This document shows, piece after piece, positions 1 to 10,824 of a DNA stretch of 64,000 nt. A program made the position numbers and the translations under genes. Source of the stretch: Isoetes taiwanensis (taxonomy: Eukaryota > Streptophyta > Lycopodiopsida > Isoetales > Isoetaceae). The notes beneath the pieces were generated by a model. It did no database searches, was not told where the DNA came from, and saw only the letters and a list, made by a program, of their open reading frames with translations. Positions within the stretch are counted from its first letter, which is position 1, and every line of letters starts with the position of its first letter. The DNA is taken from assembly GCA_021234155.1 (NCBI GenBank), contig JAJEKV010000008.1, forward strand, positions 21,834,212-21,898,211. The letters are read 5' to 3'.

Positions 1-140
1 TCAATGGTAGTTATGTGTTGGTTGTTAATGTCAATGGTTGTTATGTGTTGGGGGTTTAATTTTTATATGTTGGATGTTAATGGTTTGTGTTGCAAAAAAC
101 AAATTTTGGCCCCTTCGGGCCTTAAGGACATCATGACCCC
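1..140 (-). repeat. partial arm of inverted-repeat (foldback-like) element
   Basis: Short AT-rich imperfect repeats of the form AATGGTAGTTATGTGTTG run into a GC-rich end, GGCCCCTTCGGGCCTTAAGG, near 110-130. The same outer end, with the same internal words, recurs at 23370-23468 and 25050-25135. This is therefore the outer arm of the same repeat family, cut by the window edge. No coding potential. Confidence 0.6.
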
Positions 141-759
141 CTCCCCAGGTGAGACAAAAATTTTAGAATTCAAACGAGGAAAAAACTAGAATTCATTTGA
201 GGCTTTCATCATTGTAGCTTTTGAATTTCATCACAATAAAACAAATAGAACATAAGTAAAAGTTACCATAAAGATAGAAAGATTGATCCCATTATTAGAA
301 AGTCATAAAGTTTGCAACACCCATACACAAACATTTTTTCAACCGGAATTTACTTGACAACCTTTGGCCTCCATGGATTCTTGTGGTGAGAAACCAAAGT
401 GGGAAACTTTTCTCGCTTGTTAGCACAAGGATCTAGAAGCCTCAAAATCTAAAATGCATGGTAATTTTTGCGGGCTTCATTCGAATGAGCCATAAAACAA
501 TATCCAATAGCGCAATCCTCAGATAATCATTTGGTAGGATGTAAAAGCCTACCAAACCCGGCCGGAAAATTGCTGTTTTAGCATAGATAACTTAACCAAA
601 CATATCCATATCATACACTACCAAAAGATCTCGGAGAGAGCTTTCCAACATAATAAAATCATCTCAAAGCGAGCTCGGATCAAAAGTTATGATAAGAAAT
701 GTGTTGCCCCGAAAATCGCACTACATGCGCCCTTCATGTGCCCATTATGCACCACACAC
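141..759. other. non-coding, nothing recognised
   Basis: AT-rich sequence with no long reading frame, repeat array or RNA gene that I can see. Confidence 0.5.
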
Positions 760-930
760 ACAAAAGTTGACCATTGGAAAAAAAAAAGGCTAAAATCAAT
801 GGCTCAGAAATGGTGCACTCTAGATGTACGCATTAGTACATCCATTTGAATACATCACGAAATCATAGGAAAACCTTAGTGAAAAGCGTACAAAAACACA
901 AAGAAAACCCCCTGTTATTATGCTACATAT
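760..930 (+). repeat. dispersed short repeat, copy 1 of 3
   Basis: It begins with TTGACCATT and an A-run and contains GCACTCTAGATGTACGC. It ends with CCCCCTGTTATTATGCTAC followed by ATAT. Two diverged copies lie at 31233-31444 and 31806-31975. The sharp shared right end suggests a small non-autonomous element (SINE- or TRIM-like), but I see neither a clear Pol III promoter nor LTRs. Copia coding sequence starts directly at its right end. Confidence 0.6.
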
Positions 931-1467
931 TCAGATGCAGATTGGGGTGGAGATTTGGACACAAGAGAATCTACCTCTGGGTATATCTTGCAGATTGGTG
1001 GAAGCACAGTGTCTTGGAGAAGTAAAAAACAAGGGTGCATAGCCGTGTCTACAGCTGAAGCGGAGTATAATGCTGCTTCATTAGCTAGTAGAGAAGTCGT
1101 TTGGGTCAGGAGGTTATTGGATGAAATAGGAGCAGTTCAGAACAGTCCAACAACATTGTTTATTGATAATATCAGTTGCATTGCCATAGCTAAAAACCCT
1201 GTTCTACATGAAAGGATGAAGCATATTGAACTTCAAGTACATTTTATCAGGGATATGATTGCCAGAAAAATTATTTGTGTGGAATACATAAGGACAGAAG
1301 ATCAACCTGCAGACATTTTTACTAAGGTTTTACCAACTAATAGGTTCGTGAAACTACAGAGAAATATTGGTATAAATCATACAAAAGCAGGTGAATTCAA
1401 TGAAGAAACATCAAAGGAGACAGAGCAGTATAACAGTAAATCTGTGCAGTTCGATAGCTCAGCATAA
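928..1467 (+). pseudogene. Copia retrotransposon RNase H fragment (3' end of pol)
   Basis: This open fragment encodes the C-terminal RNase H part of a Ty1/Copia polyprotein. It reads YSDADWGGD, then STSGYILQIGG, VSWRSKKQ, STAEAEYNAA, IAKNPVLHERMKHIE, HFIRDMI and the end signature DQPADIFTKVLP. In the family, RNase H removes the RNA strand of the hybrid during reverse transcription; the D of SDADW and the E of AEAEY are the expected catalytic residues. Gag, protease, integrase and most of the reverse transcriptase are missing. The frame starts abruptly at the end of an unrelated dispersed repeat, so this is a 5'-truncated remnant. It ends 39 bp before a purine-rich tract and a probable LTR. 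Confidence 0.9.
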
Positions 1468-1506
1468 AGGCATAACAGATGATGAACATGTAAACATTAA
1501 GGGGAA

Positions 1507-1980
1507 TGTTGAAAATATAGTGGTAATGTTGGTTTTTTCTATCCTAAGGTTGCAATAGGCATAAGGGGTCATGCCTTAAGGTTCCAAGGTGATTAAAAGA
1601 TATGGTTCGAGAATTCAAATTATAAACTTGTTGTGCTGGACAAATAAGAAATTTGCAATGAAATATCGAAGAGTCGGTCATGGCAGCTTGACCGACCATT
1701 ACAGTCTATTTTAGCGATCCAGAACGATGAACCATAATCTGGTGGAGTGAATCCGATCTGATGGCGTATAGGGGAACCTATTGCTGGGTTTGTTGATCGA
1801 GTATCTATTTGAATTGCAAATTCAATAGATGTTATGAAATGATCATTAATACTATGATTATTTTAAATGGTCTGAGATGCTATAATGTTGTCTTATAGAA
1901 ATAAGTTGGTTGCCTAGTTCTTTTTACAAGCTAAGGTTGGTTAATACATGTTCTTGAATTTGAGCACTAGAAAACTAACA
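1507..1980 (+). mobile_element. probable Copia 3' LTR
   Basis: A purine tract (TTAAGGGGAA) is followed at 1507 by TGTTGAAAATATAG, and the segment closes with AAAACTAACA at 1980. TGTT...AACA are canonical inverted LTR ends, and the position just after the RNase H end is right for a 3' LTR. The 474-bp length is typical of Copia. No second LTR is in the window, so the call rests on position and termini. Confidence 0.65.
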
Positions 1981-2367
1981 GTGGAGACCACTCAGGATAG
2001 GTGTGGCAGAGCAGCGGAAGTGGTACATGGCTTTGACCGGGGGGGAATGGGTAAGGCTGCTGGATTCTGGGCGGCTGGTGGAGTTGTCGGGCGATTCCAC
2101 ATTTACTTGGTGTAACCAGTGGACGGGGGCCGGACGGGCGTATGCTCGGCATGACAGATGCTATGCTAACACCCTAGTGGCAGATTGGGCGCCTCTGCTC
2201 AACCGGAAGAACATTTTGTCCACCGCGGTCTCTGATCATTTTCCTCAGCTAATTTCCCAGGGCTCGGGTGCAGTCAAGCCGGCGCGCACAGTCTTCAAGC
2301 TGAACACCGCTTACCTCAAGGATGCTGATTTTTCTTGGGGTTGCCAGCAGATCTGGTTCCGCACCTT

Positions 2368-2640
2368 TCGTGATAACTTTGGGATGTCAGGGATGGTGAA
2401 GGCCCTGGCTGAGGTCAAGGCATTTGCCAAGTCATGGGAAAGTCGGAGGGCACGGCAAGAGCGGGAGACGTTGGAGGCATTGTATCACGAATTGGAAGCC
2501 CTCTCGTGATAACTTTGGGATGTCAGGGATGGTGAAGGCCCTGGCTGAGGTCAAGGCATTTGCCAAGTCATGGGGAAGTCGGAGGGCACGGCAAGAGCGG
2601 GAGACGTTAGAGGCATTGTATCACGAATTGGAAGCCCTCG
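2368..2640. repeat. 136-nt offset duplication in the LINE (full length)
   Basis: 2368-2503 is repeated at 2504-2640 with one or two differences. Both copies begin TCGTGATAACTTTGGGATG and end at GAAGCCCTC. Confidence 0.92.
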
Positions 2641-3505
2641 TGTCCTACCGCCCGATGGGATGCGGAGAACGAGAATCGTGATTACATTGCAAAATGAGGA
2701 GTCCAGCCGGCTGCGCAGTAAAGGGTGAAGGGGATCACGGTGCGTGGAAGGGGACACCAATTCGGATGTTCTTCGTATGCACGCCGAGAAAAGCGGCGCG
2801 GCCTCCATGTCGCTCCGGCACCGCCTCGATGGGCGCGTCGCATTCGCTGTCGATATTAAATAGGCTACTTTCTGGCATTTCTCTCAGTTCTTTCAGGAAA
2901 AGACATATCCTTCTTCGATGTGATGGAGGAGGTTGTGCTCGCGAAGGTGTCATGCAAGGTGCCAGTGGATAGAAGGCAAGTATTGCAACTTGGATTTACA
3001 AAGGGTGAGCTAGAGGAGGCTTGCAGCTCGGCTCCTCATAAATGCCCGGATCGGGCGGCATTCGGTGGAGTTCTTCCAAGAATATTGGGACCGGTGGGGA
3101 GTCCGTGTCTTTGTAGACCTATCAAGACCTGCTTTGCCCGAGGCGTTGGATTATAGACTCAACACGGCTGCATCTCCTTGATACCGGAAGGTGAAGGAGC
3201 CCACCGCCATCGGATTGGCGCCCGATCACGCTTTCTCCAGATACAAGATTATCGCGAAGGCCTTGTCACTTAGATTGCAAGAGGTGTTGAAGGAGGCTAT
3301 TTGCCCCATGCGACCGGCTTCATTAGAGGCGCAGGCATATTTTCAATAATGTCGGCGGCATTGAGGGTATTCACCGGGCGCCCGTCTGCCAGAGCCACTG
3401 TCCTATGTCACGGTGAGTCATCGCCGATCTTTAGTGTGGGGCGCGGAGTTCGCCAGGGATGCCCGTTAGCGCCCTTTCTATTTACCATTGTTGCAGAGGC
3501 TCTCT

Positions 3506-3690
3506 CACAGTTCTTGCTCTCGGCAGTGGAGGCAGGTGTTGTGGAGGGGTTGAGCATGGCAGATGGGTCACAGCAGATTGGGAGTCAGTACGCTGATGAC
3601 TCTTTCCTCTTCCTATAGGCGGATGAAAGGAATCTGTTAAACACAGTTCTTGCTCTCGGCAGTGGAGGCAGGTGTTGTGGAGGGGTTGAG
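3506..3690. repeat. 136-nt offset duplication in the LINE (49 nt shared)
   Basis: The 49 nt beginning CACAGTTCTTGCTCTCGG at 3506 recur at 3642. The second copy lies between the RT words ERNLLNT and ESKCLALW, where about 18 other residues would be expected. It appears to replace native sequence rather than add to it. Confidence 0.9.
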
Positions 3691-3764
3691 GAGTCGAAGT
3701 GCTTGGCGTTATGGCCGGCAGAAGATCCCATGCCTGTGGTCGTGTCTCAATTTCCTTGGCGGAC

Positions 3765-4036
3765 GCAGCCGCAGGGCACATGTTCTAAGCTTTTGGGGAT
3801 CCCGTTTGGCATCGACATTTCGGAGGCAGGCATTTGGGAGGACATTTTGGTGGGGCTGCGCCGGCACCTTAATTGGTGGAAGGGAGGGAAGCTTTCCATG
3901 GCAGCCGCAGGGCACATGTTCTAAGCTTTTGGGGATCCCGTTTGGCATCGACATTTCGGAGGCAGGCATTTGGGAGGACATTTTGGTGGGGCTGCGCCGG
4001 CACCTTAATTGGTGGAAGGGAGGGAAGCTTTCCATG
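3765..4036. repeat. 136-nt offset duplication in the LINE (full length)
   Basis: 3765-3900 is repeated at 3901-4036; both copies begin GCAGCCGCAGGGCACATG. Native LINE frame (KLSMADRV) resumes right after the second copy, so this one is a true tandem insertion. Confidence 0.93.
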
Positions 4037-5005
4037 GCTGATAGGGTTACGGTGGCAAAGTCCGCTTTGTGTTCCACGATATTTATATGGCATCCATCAT
4101 CCCGGGCGGAAAGCAAGGTTCGGGAAATTTCCTCTATGGTTCGTAACTTTGTATGGGGTGGCAATGAGGAGGGGCGGTCGTCAAGGTGGCCCGGGTGGAA
4201 ATGTGTGCCCCAAAGTTGCCGGGACTTCGGTTTCTTGACCTCTCGCTCCATGGTAAGGTCCTATTGTCCAAGTTTGTCTTGCGATCTTGGAGAATGCACT
4301 TGACTCTCGGCATTGTCTTACTTCATCAGTCATTATCTCTTTCGATTGTTTTTCGTAGAAGTCAGTCCGCGGGTGCGTGGCGGCTTCCATGGGCGTTATT
4401 TGTAGATATCAAGGCCATATGTGAATGCTCTCCCTTTCTCAAGGGGCTTTTGCGTGCATGGGAGCACGTCGATCATTGTTTGCCATTGACGCCGCTTAGT
4501 TGTATTCCGATTAGAGGCATCACCATGGTGGATCCCGCCGTCCAGTGCGGTACCTACGATGTTGGCCACATCCGGACGATCCGGGGTCCAGGGCAGATGG
4601 GCATCGTGGGGTGCCGGCGGTGGGGAGTGTGGTATATTGACGGCAGCTTGCACCTCGGCAGCTTTTTCCGCCACAAGTTCGACTTCGAGAACGAGATTGT
4701 GCTATTTGGGCATGCGTGGCTAATGCGCCCGTATGAACTCCCCGGGCAGCATCGGGGGTGTGGAGTTGTCATCAAAAGTTGACCCCTCGAATTTCGTGAA
4801 GTCCGCTATGAGCTTTTGGCAATTCGGGATGAGATGCCCCTCGGATGGCTGGAGTCTTTAGGTGCGGAGATGATTGGAGCAACATTTGGAGATGGGTGTG
4901 GAAAAAATTATAACTTTCTTACCGCATCTCGGAAGGGGCTTTTAAAGCCGCTTACGGCTATATTAATATTACTTAATTTCATCCTTCAAAAAAAAAAAAA
5001 AAAAA

Positions 5006-6267
5006 CAGAATAGGCTTGGACTAAAAAACAGAATGGCCTGGTTGCTCTAAAAACAGCCCCCCTTCTCAAATCAAATAGTACGTGAATAATGCTTAAAAAA
5101 ACCACACGTGTTTTTTTTTGAAAACTACACTTGAGAACCACACCCAATTGGAAATCGCACAAGTTTTTTATTTGTGAAAACTACACTTGAAAACTACACC
5201 CGATTGAAAATCTCACAAATCTTCTATTTGTGAAAACTATATTTTAAAATCACACTTAAAAAAACCACACCAATGTTTTACGTTTGAAAACCACACTTGA
5301 AAACTATGTTATTTCTAGCGTTTTGGAACAAAACAATGCGTGGTTTTTTAGATTTGTTTTTTTAGCGAAAAACTACACATTGAGCACATTTGGAGGGGGT
5401 GTGATTAATTGCTAAAAAATATCAGAATAATTTACTAAGCCAAATATATTGAGGAAGATAGATGCGATCAAATACCATTCTATTAAACTTGAAATACAAA
5501 GCATTAGTTCGTATCAGACATTTTAAGTTGTTAGATAAACTAAATGAGATAATTATATTTTAGTACCATGGAGAAAAATATGATAAAAAAGTCATATTAG
5601 CATATTTTAAACAAGATTGTTTACTACATTGTGTATTGGTGATTAATCACTATAAATAATCATTAGAATTATGCGTCTAAAATTACCATGGCAATATTTT
5701 GAAGAAGATAGATATGATCAAATACCAGTCTAATAAACTTGACATACTAAACAATAATATATATCATATAGTTTAAGTTATTACATAAATCAATTAAAAT
5801 TGCCATGTTTCAATACCATGCCATAAAACAATGTTGCCTTATCACTTCAGAAAAGTACGTTGATAAATTATATAATTTAAGTTGTTACAGAGACCAATTA
5901 AAATTGCCATGTTTCAATACTATGTCATAAAACAATGTTGTCTTATCACCTTAGAAAAATATGTTGATGAACCATATTAGATAACTAGACATGGTTTGTA
6001 AACTTTTGAACCCACTAACATGTACTGATCTATAAATTTGTTTTTCACCAATAAACCATTAACAAAAAATCATAATGGTTCAATTTTGGGGGCCTTGTGT
6101 GGCGTGTATTCAGTTGGCGCGAATTGGCAGCATGAGTACACGCCAAAAACGTTTTGGGGATGCCTGGCTTTGTCCTTTCCTGATTATCCTGTTGGATTGA
6201 TCTAAAAAGCGGTTTATTTTTGTATGCCCTGCGTGTTTTGGCTGATATGATTTTCTTATTCGTGCAG
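5006..6267. repeat. AT-rich intergenic with imperfect repeats
   Basis: 5095-5330 holds about three imperfect copies of a roughly 66-nt unit built on GAAAACTACACTTGAAAAC. 5440-5970 holds two further degenerate duplications, around GAAGATAGATGCGATCAAAT and AAAATTGCCATGTTTCAA. No gene is seen. The segment ends in a pyrimidine-rich stretch and CAG at 6267, which would suit a splice acceptor. Confidence 0.6.
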
Positions 6268-7069
6268 CCCCTACGTGGAACAACTCCGTCATGCCCGCCA
6301 GCAATGGATAGAATATGGAAGACCCCTGCAAATAAAACAAGGAGGCATGAAGTTTGAGGAGTATAAGGTATTGGAAAAGACCTTGGCCCAGACTATCATC
6401 CAAGATAAGAGACCAAGGCCCAAAAAGACAGGAAAAAAAAGTGGGGAGGAAGCAGGGGACATGTCTGAAGCATCTTCCAGAGATCCTACAGATGCCTACA
6501 AGATCATCTTCGCTAAGGACGAAGTCTGGGTGAAGTGGAACGAGTTTTGGGATGTTTATGCTCAGAAACAACTACCAGATGTAATGGGAAGAGTGCCTCC
6601 TCAAGATACTTCAATATTTGATTTGAAGACCACCGAAATGAGGAAAGTACAGGGCCTTCAGGATGATGAAGTCATTTGGCTGTTAGATCAATGCATAAAC
6701 AAAGAAGTTCTGTACAAGAAGGCTTCTTCAGTTAAGGACAAAGTGTCCTTCGTTGATTGTTGCACTCATATAAAGGACATGCGAGTTATGAAGGTAGCAG
6801 TTGGTCAAGAACTTCAAAAGCTATCTGATGATGTAACATTGTCTGAACTCGGCCTGCTAGACAAGTATGGCGTGTCTGCTGATGACATCAAGAAATACGT
6901 CTTCTGGTCCAAGGACTTTCTACAAAACAGGAAATCAAAGAACCAACATCATACTACAAAACTATCAGATAAGGTGATGGCTGAGCTGAGAAGAAAGGTT
7001 GCCATGACTTACCTTCACTCTAATACCTGGTCTCTACTGGCTATAAAGGTCTCCTACCCGATACAACAA
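6268..7069 (+). pseudogene. unrecognised protein-coding segment, first part
   Basis: An open frame of about 265 codons follows a plausible splice acceptor (TTCTTATTCGTGCAG). The predicted product is hydrophilic with a basic stretch (DKRPRPKKTGKK) followed by acidic/polar sequence. It contains words such as DEVWVKWNEFWDVYAQ and VIWLLDQCINKEVLYKK, and no signal peptide or membrane segment. I do not recognise the family. Later segments to 8220 on the same strand look like continuations (KEYNSFFTSCIGLPTEKLF at about 7140; the next frame from 7234). The gene would be split by introns or frame breaks. It may be a transposon-encoded or captured gene. Coding is supported only by the length and composition of the frame. 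Confidence 0.45.
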
Positions 7070-7110
7070 TAAGCCCTCGTAATATTTCTCTGTTTGTATT
7101 GAATCGCAGG

Positions 7111-7226
7111 ACTGCAAAAGGAGAGAAGGGGATGACTCAAAAAGAGTACAACAGTTTTTTTACTAGCTGCATAGGCTTACCAACTGAGAAGCTCTTTACT
7201 ATTGTCATCATTTGGCCCCCATGAGA
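7111..7226 (+). pseudogene. short coding-like segment, continuation of the upstream gene
   Basis: After ATTGAATCGCAG, a plausible acceptor, the sequence reads TAKGEKGMTQKEYNSFF and SCIGLPTEKLFTIVIIWPP before a stop at about 7222. It lies between two longer frames on the same strand with matching codon style. The reading frame differs from both neighbours, so either an intron or a frameshift separates them. Confidence 0.35.
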
Positions 7227-7233
7227 GCCTCAT

Positions 7234-8220
7234 ATGCATGCTTTGGTGGCTTCATACGACTTGGAATGCCTAAAGGTCGTTAGGGAAGGTTCTCTTCTCT
7301 TTGAGGCAAAGGATACTGATTTGAAAATGCAGTTTAAAAGCGCCTGTATAATCTTCATAATGATATCCCTTGTGCCAGATGATGACTATGAGGTAGCTAA
7401 GAGCAAAGAGACATCAGATAAAGGTGCATGGCAGTGTTTTCTTTTGGATGAACCCAGCTTGAAAAATGTCTTCTACAAAGTAGATGATGAGGATGAAGCG
7501 AATGAATGCCAGGAATTTGATGCTCCTAACCTTTACCGGAAAGACATCACTCTGGAATTGTTGACAAAAGAAAAGGGACCCTTGAATAAACATGGATTTG
7601 CAATCAAACTGGCAAGCTATCTTGTTGAGGCTTTTGCACCACTTGATACCACTTGCTGTGAACTTCATGTTGGAGGATACATTGGTAGAGAAGCCCTGAA
7701 GACATCAAGAAGATGTCTAAGTTTCGTCAACGATCACCAGTCCTTCTTTGAAGTGTTTTTTGACAAGGTACTACCACGGCTGATTGGGGTTCTGTCAAAG
7801 ATAAAAACCCGTTGGCTTTGGTACCTTACAAAGGGAAGAAGCAGACTATTATTTCACAACCGCCTCCAAGAACAACTCCAGAATGTTCAAAAAGCAATGC
7901 AACCCTTGAGGAGAAAGCCGCAATGCTAGCGCGGGAACGTGAGATCATGGAGCAAAATATGGAGTCTATGCTTGGTAATATTCCAACTGGTAATGTTACA
8001 CTTGGGGGTATGACTACGGTAGTTCCTGATACAAGCCAGGATGATCATGCAAGCTCAGATTCAACCACTGAGGTTAGGAATCAAAACCCTGAGGCATCTT
8101 TCATAGAAAAGAATGTGTCCGAACTAAACCGTGGAGTTGATGCTTCTGACTACGGTAGTTCCTGATACAAGCCAGGATGATCATGGGGATGACCACAAAG
8201 GCTCTGATGATGAAAGGTAA
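7234..8220 (+). pseudogene. unrecognised protein-coding segment, second part
   Basis: The frame from 7234 reads SYDLECLKVVREGSLLF, then an acidic stretch (FYKVDDEDEANECQEFD), then VEAFAPLDTTCCELHVGGYI, REALKTSRRCLSF and FFEVFFDKVLPRL. At about 7770 the frame shifts by one and continues as DWGSVKDKNPLALVPYKG, followed by a charged, Met/Glu-rich tail to 8165. The GGYIGREALKTSRRCLSFVND stretch faintly recalls a Rossmann-type methyltransferase core, but no catalytic motif is visible, so I make no functional call. A 39-nt segment of the tail is repeated 136 nt later. The frame break makes a working product unlikely unless splicing repairs it. Confidence 0.4.
8011..8185. repeat. 136-nt offset duplication (39 nt shared)
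   Basis: TGACTACGGTAGTTCCTG and the following bases at 8011 recur at 8147, 39 nt identical. The flanks on both sides differ. Confidence 0.9.
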
Positions 8221-8229
8221 TTCACGCTA

Positions 8230-9133
8230 GGTGCGATATGTAGAATACTTCTGACGGACAAAACGCGCTTGGCGTGCAGGGTAAAAATTATGGGCACCTA
8301 TTATATTTTATGTTATTAACCATGGGCGATTTTCTAGTGTTTTTATATTTTTATTAATTAATATATGGGCAATTTTTTCTGAACAAAAAAAAAATATTTT
8401 ATTCTGATGGAAAATACAATTTGGTTTACAAGTTATTTTTTTCATTCTTACACAACTTCAATAAACTAACATCAGCTATTGAGGAATGAAATACAATTTA
8501 TTATCATAGTCATGGCCAAAATTTCGCATCACATTGAATATCCCACCCCCATATCTTCCACACCAACTGTTTTTTATGGTGGTCTAGTACTAGCTGTTAT
8601 GGTGGCTTTTCCATAAACATTTTGATAATTCCTTTGTGCATAAACAATGGGTTCTACAAATCTCTATAAGCTTAAAGAGACCGGTGCTACAATTGGTGCT
8701 AGAAAATCTATACTTCCAAATCTCTGAGTCATTACAGAGGTCGTTGCTATGTAAGGTCTAGCTCGAAGATACCTATGTCGATTATAAACAATGGTTATCA
8801 CGAAGAAGTTTATCCCTCATTAATGTCAGTCATTTTATGCAATTTTTTAAACTTATTATTTTTGAAGATCATATATGGGCTAATCCATTTTTAAAATACC
8901 CATAAAAGAATCATGACATGTAAACAATGGTTATCACGGCAAGATAAAAAAGAATTACACATGGGCGATTGCACATACCAAAAATGCAAAACTGATCCTA
9001 CTAATCTCTCAAATCTTAATCCAAGAATTAGAAATAAAATAGCCCATTTGCGATTAATCGTCCTTAATTTTTACCCTGTTGGCGTGTATTGCAGACAATT
9101 TTTGTATGGCTAACTCTTTGTTTTCCATGGTTC
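8230..9133. other. AT-rich non-coding, possible intron or intergenic
   Basis: No supported frame. The only internal structure is the 18-nt duplication at 8785/8921. Just upstream of the phosphatase-like segment are two plausible splice acceptors (GTATTGCAG at about 9094, TGGTTCAG at about 9135). Confidence 0.45.
8785..8938. repeat. 136-nt offset duplication (18 nt shared)
   Basis: TAAACAATGGTTATCACG occurs at 8785 and again at 8921. This is the shortest member of the 136-nt offset set. Confidence 0.75.
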
Positions 9134-9773
9134 AGGGCTCCACCTGCTTGTGACAAAATCATTGTCTTCGATCTGAATGGTATCCTGTGTAAAATGTTTC
9201 CTAAGAAGCTTATTAACAGGAATGACTTCGAACAAGTCCCTCTAGAATTGAATACTAAGTGGATCTATCATCGCCCACACTTAGAAGATATGATGAATAA
9301 GGCATTCAGATTGTTTCGAGTTGCCATCTGATCCTCAATGGAATGCAGAAATATTGATGAAGTTCTTAGGGTCTTACCAAGAATGAATCGAGACTTTGTG
9401 ATTTTGGAACCAAACTAAGTGTATAAAGTTTCCACATCCAAGAGATCCGGATGGCAAATCGGTCTTCGTTAAACATCTTGGTACTATGATGGATCAGCTT
9501 GGCATTCAAAAGAAAGAGGACATCATAATAGTAGATGATGATACTCTTAAGTGCTTTTATAATCAAGGTCAGGCTCTAAATCCACCAAGTTATACTCCAC
9601 TAGATTACTCAACAGATGAGTTTCTAGTACTATTCATGTCCATCATGAGTGGCTTGGCTGCTGGTAAAACAATATCAGATGTTGTCCAAATGCATCCAGA
9701 ACTAGATCAGACTAAGGATATGGATCCCTATCTTGAGAGTTATTTGACAAAGAAGGGACTAGTCCCTCCATGA
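9134..9773 (+). pseudogene. FCP1/NIF-like (HAD) phosphatase domain, broken
   Basis: The first part reads PPACDKIIVFDLNGILCK, the HAD motif I position of the FCP1/NIF (SCP-like) phosphatase family, with DLNG in place of the usual DxDxT. It continues with KWIYHRPHLEDMM. A frame change at about 9305 leads to PSDPQWNAEILMKFLGSYQE, two in-frame stops, then FWNQTKCIKFPHPRDPDGK, FVKHLGTMMDQL, the motif IIIVDDDTLKCFYNQ (HAD motif III, with N) and a C-terminal tail ending at 9773. The family dephosphorylates proteins such as the RNA polymerase II tail. Loss of the second Asp of motif I and the stops argue against activity, although an intron could hide part of the damage. Confidence 0.7.
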
Positions 9774-10824
9774 TGTAATCTTCATATCAAGTGAATACAA
9801 TGTAAAAAGTGTTCTGTATATATTGATGTGTTGTTATCTACAAATGCTAATCAAACACCACATTCTTCTCACTAAAACAAGAAAATGTTAAACCACCCAC
9901 TACTATAATGTAAAAATTTGCAACCTTGCAAAACAGCATGTCACACACCACAACACTATATTGAAAAAAGGGTATGCAAAAGTGGCATGCTTTTGGAACA
10001 GACATAAATCCAATTTAAAGGAATGATGGTTGAGGCATGTTAATTTGCCAAAATTTGGTTGGTCCAATATCACGACAATTTTTTAATCCGTAACGTAACA
10101 TAAAAAAGCACCCAGATGTCATTAGAATAGAATACTTTTAAGAGCCAAATGCAAAGTTTGACCAAATAAGCATAATGACCAACTTTTGCTCAAAATGTGC
10201 ATTTCAGTAAATTCAGCTCTTAATAGAAGTCTTTGAAGCAAAAATTGCCTTGCCCCTAGAAAATATTAAATAGTTCTTGGAAGAAGAAAAGATAAGAAAA
10301 TGAAATACAATATTGAAAGCAATGTAAGCATCTATGCATTACCTGATCAACCTTTACATGATGTGTTACCACTGATTTTAAGAGATTTGATATGCTCTTC
10401 CTTTGGCATTAGTTATAAAACAGGATAGGAAGCATTCATTGAGAAAATATAGCTAATAATTGAGCATATATTAACGTGAGATCGAAATTTGCAAACCATC
10501 AACATTTTATAAAATCCACTAAAAAATTTGGCATGGTTCTAACATGGTATTACCTGGCTTAAAGACCTCATCATAGTTGGATATAGATAACGTATGAAGA
10601 TCCGCAACCCATAAGATAGAGAACAATCTATAAATGCATAGGTTTGATTACCTTCAACATTCTGTAAAGGCATGCAAACATCATTCAAAATGAAAGTGCC
10701 TTGCACCATAATTGAAGCAGATAAAATGCTCCTTCTGGTAGTCTGCATGGTAATAAAATGGCAGTGTACGGGTCATGGTTTGAACTGGCATGCAGAGCTT
10801 ACATCAGCCGATTCAAACATCCTA
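9774..10824. other. AT-rich intergenic, nothing recognised
   Basis: No frame, tandem repeat or RNA gene is supported here. It ends at the 5' terminus of a Helitron. Confidence 0.5.

Larger units (their letters stand above)
1981..5005 (+). mobile_element. decayed L1-like LINE with poly(A) end
   Basis: This is a remnant of a non-LTR retrotransposon. 2003-2340 encodes the end of the endonuclease domain (FTWCNQ, ARHDRCYAN, STAVSDHFP). 3360-3617 encodes reverse transcriptase with GRGVRQGCPLAPFLF and the catalytic QYADDS. 3780-4260 encodes the thumb (LNWWKGGKLSMADRVTVAKSAL, FVWGG). An 18-A run at 4988-5005 is the 3' tail. Large parts between the endonuclease and RT are missing or frameshifted, and three internal duplications interrupt it, so it cannot make an active protein. 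It starts immediately after the Copia LTR end, so either the Copia is inserted here or the LINE is truncated. Confidence 0.88.

Noticed and set aside
7600-7780. DNA methyltransferase call for GGYIGREALKTSRRCLSF
   Set aside because: Only a vague resemblance to a Rossmann-type core; no catalytic motif or cofactor-binding signature can be pointed to.
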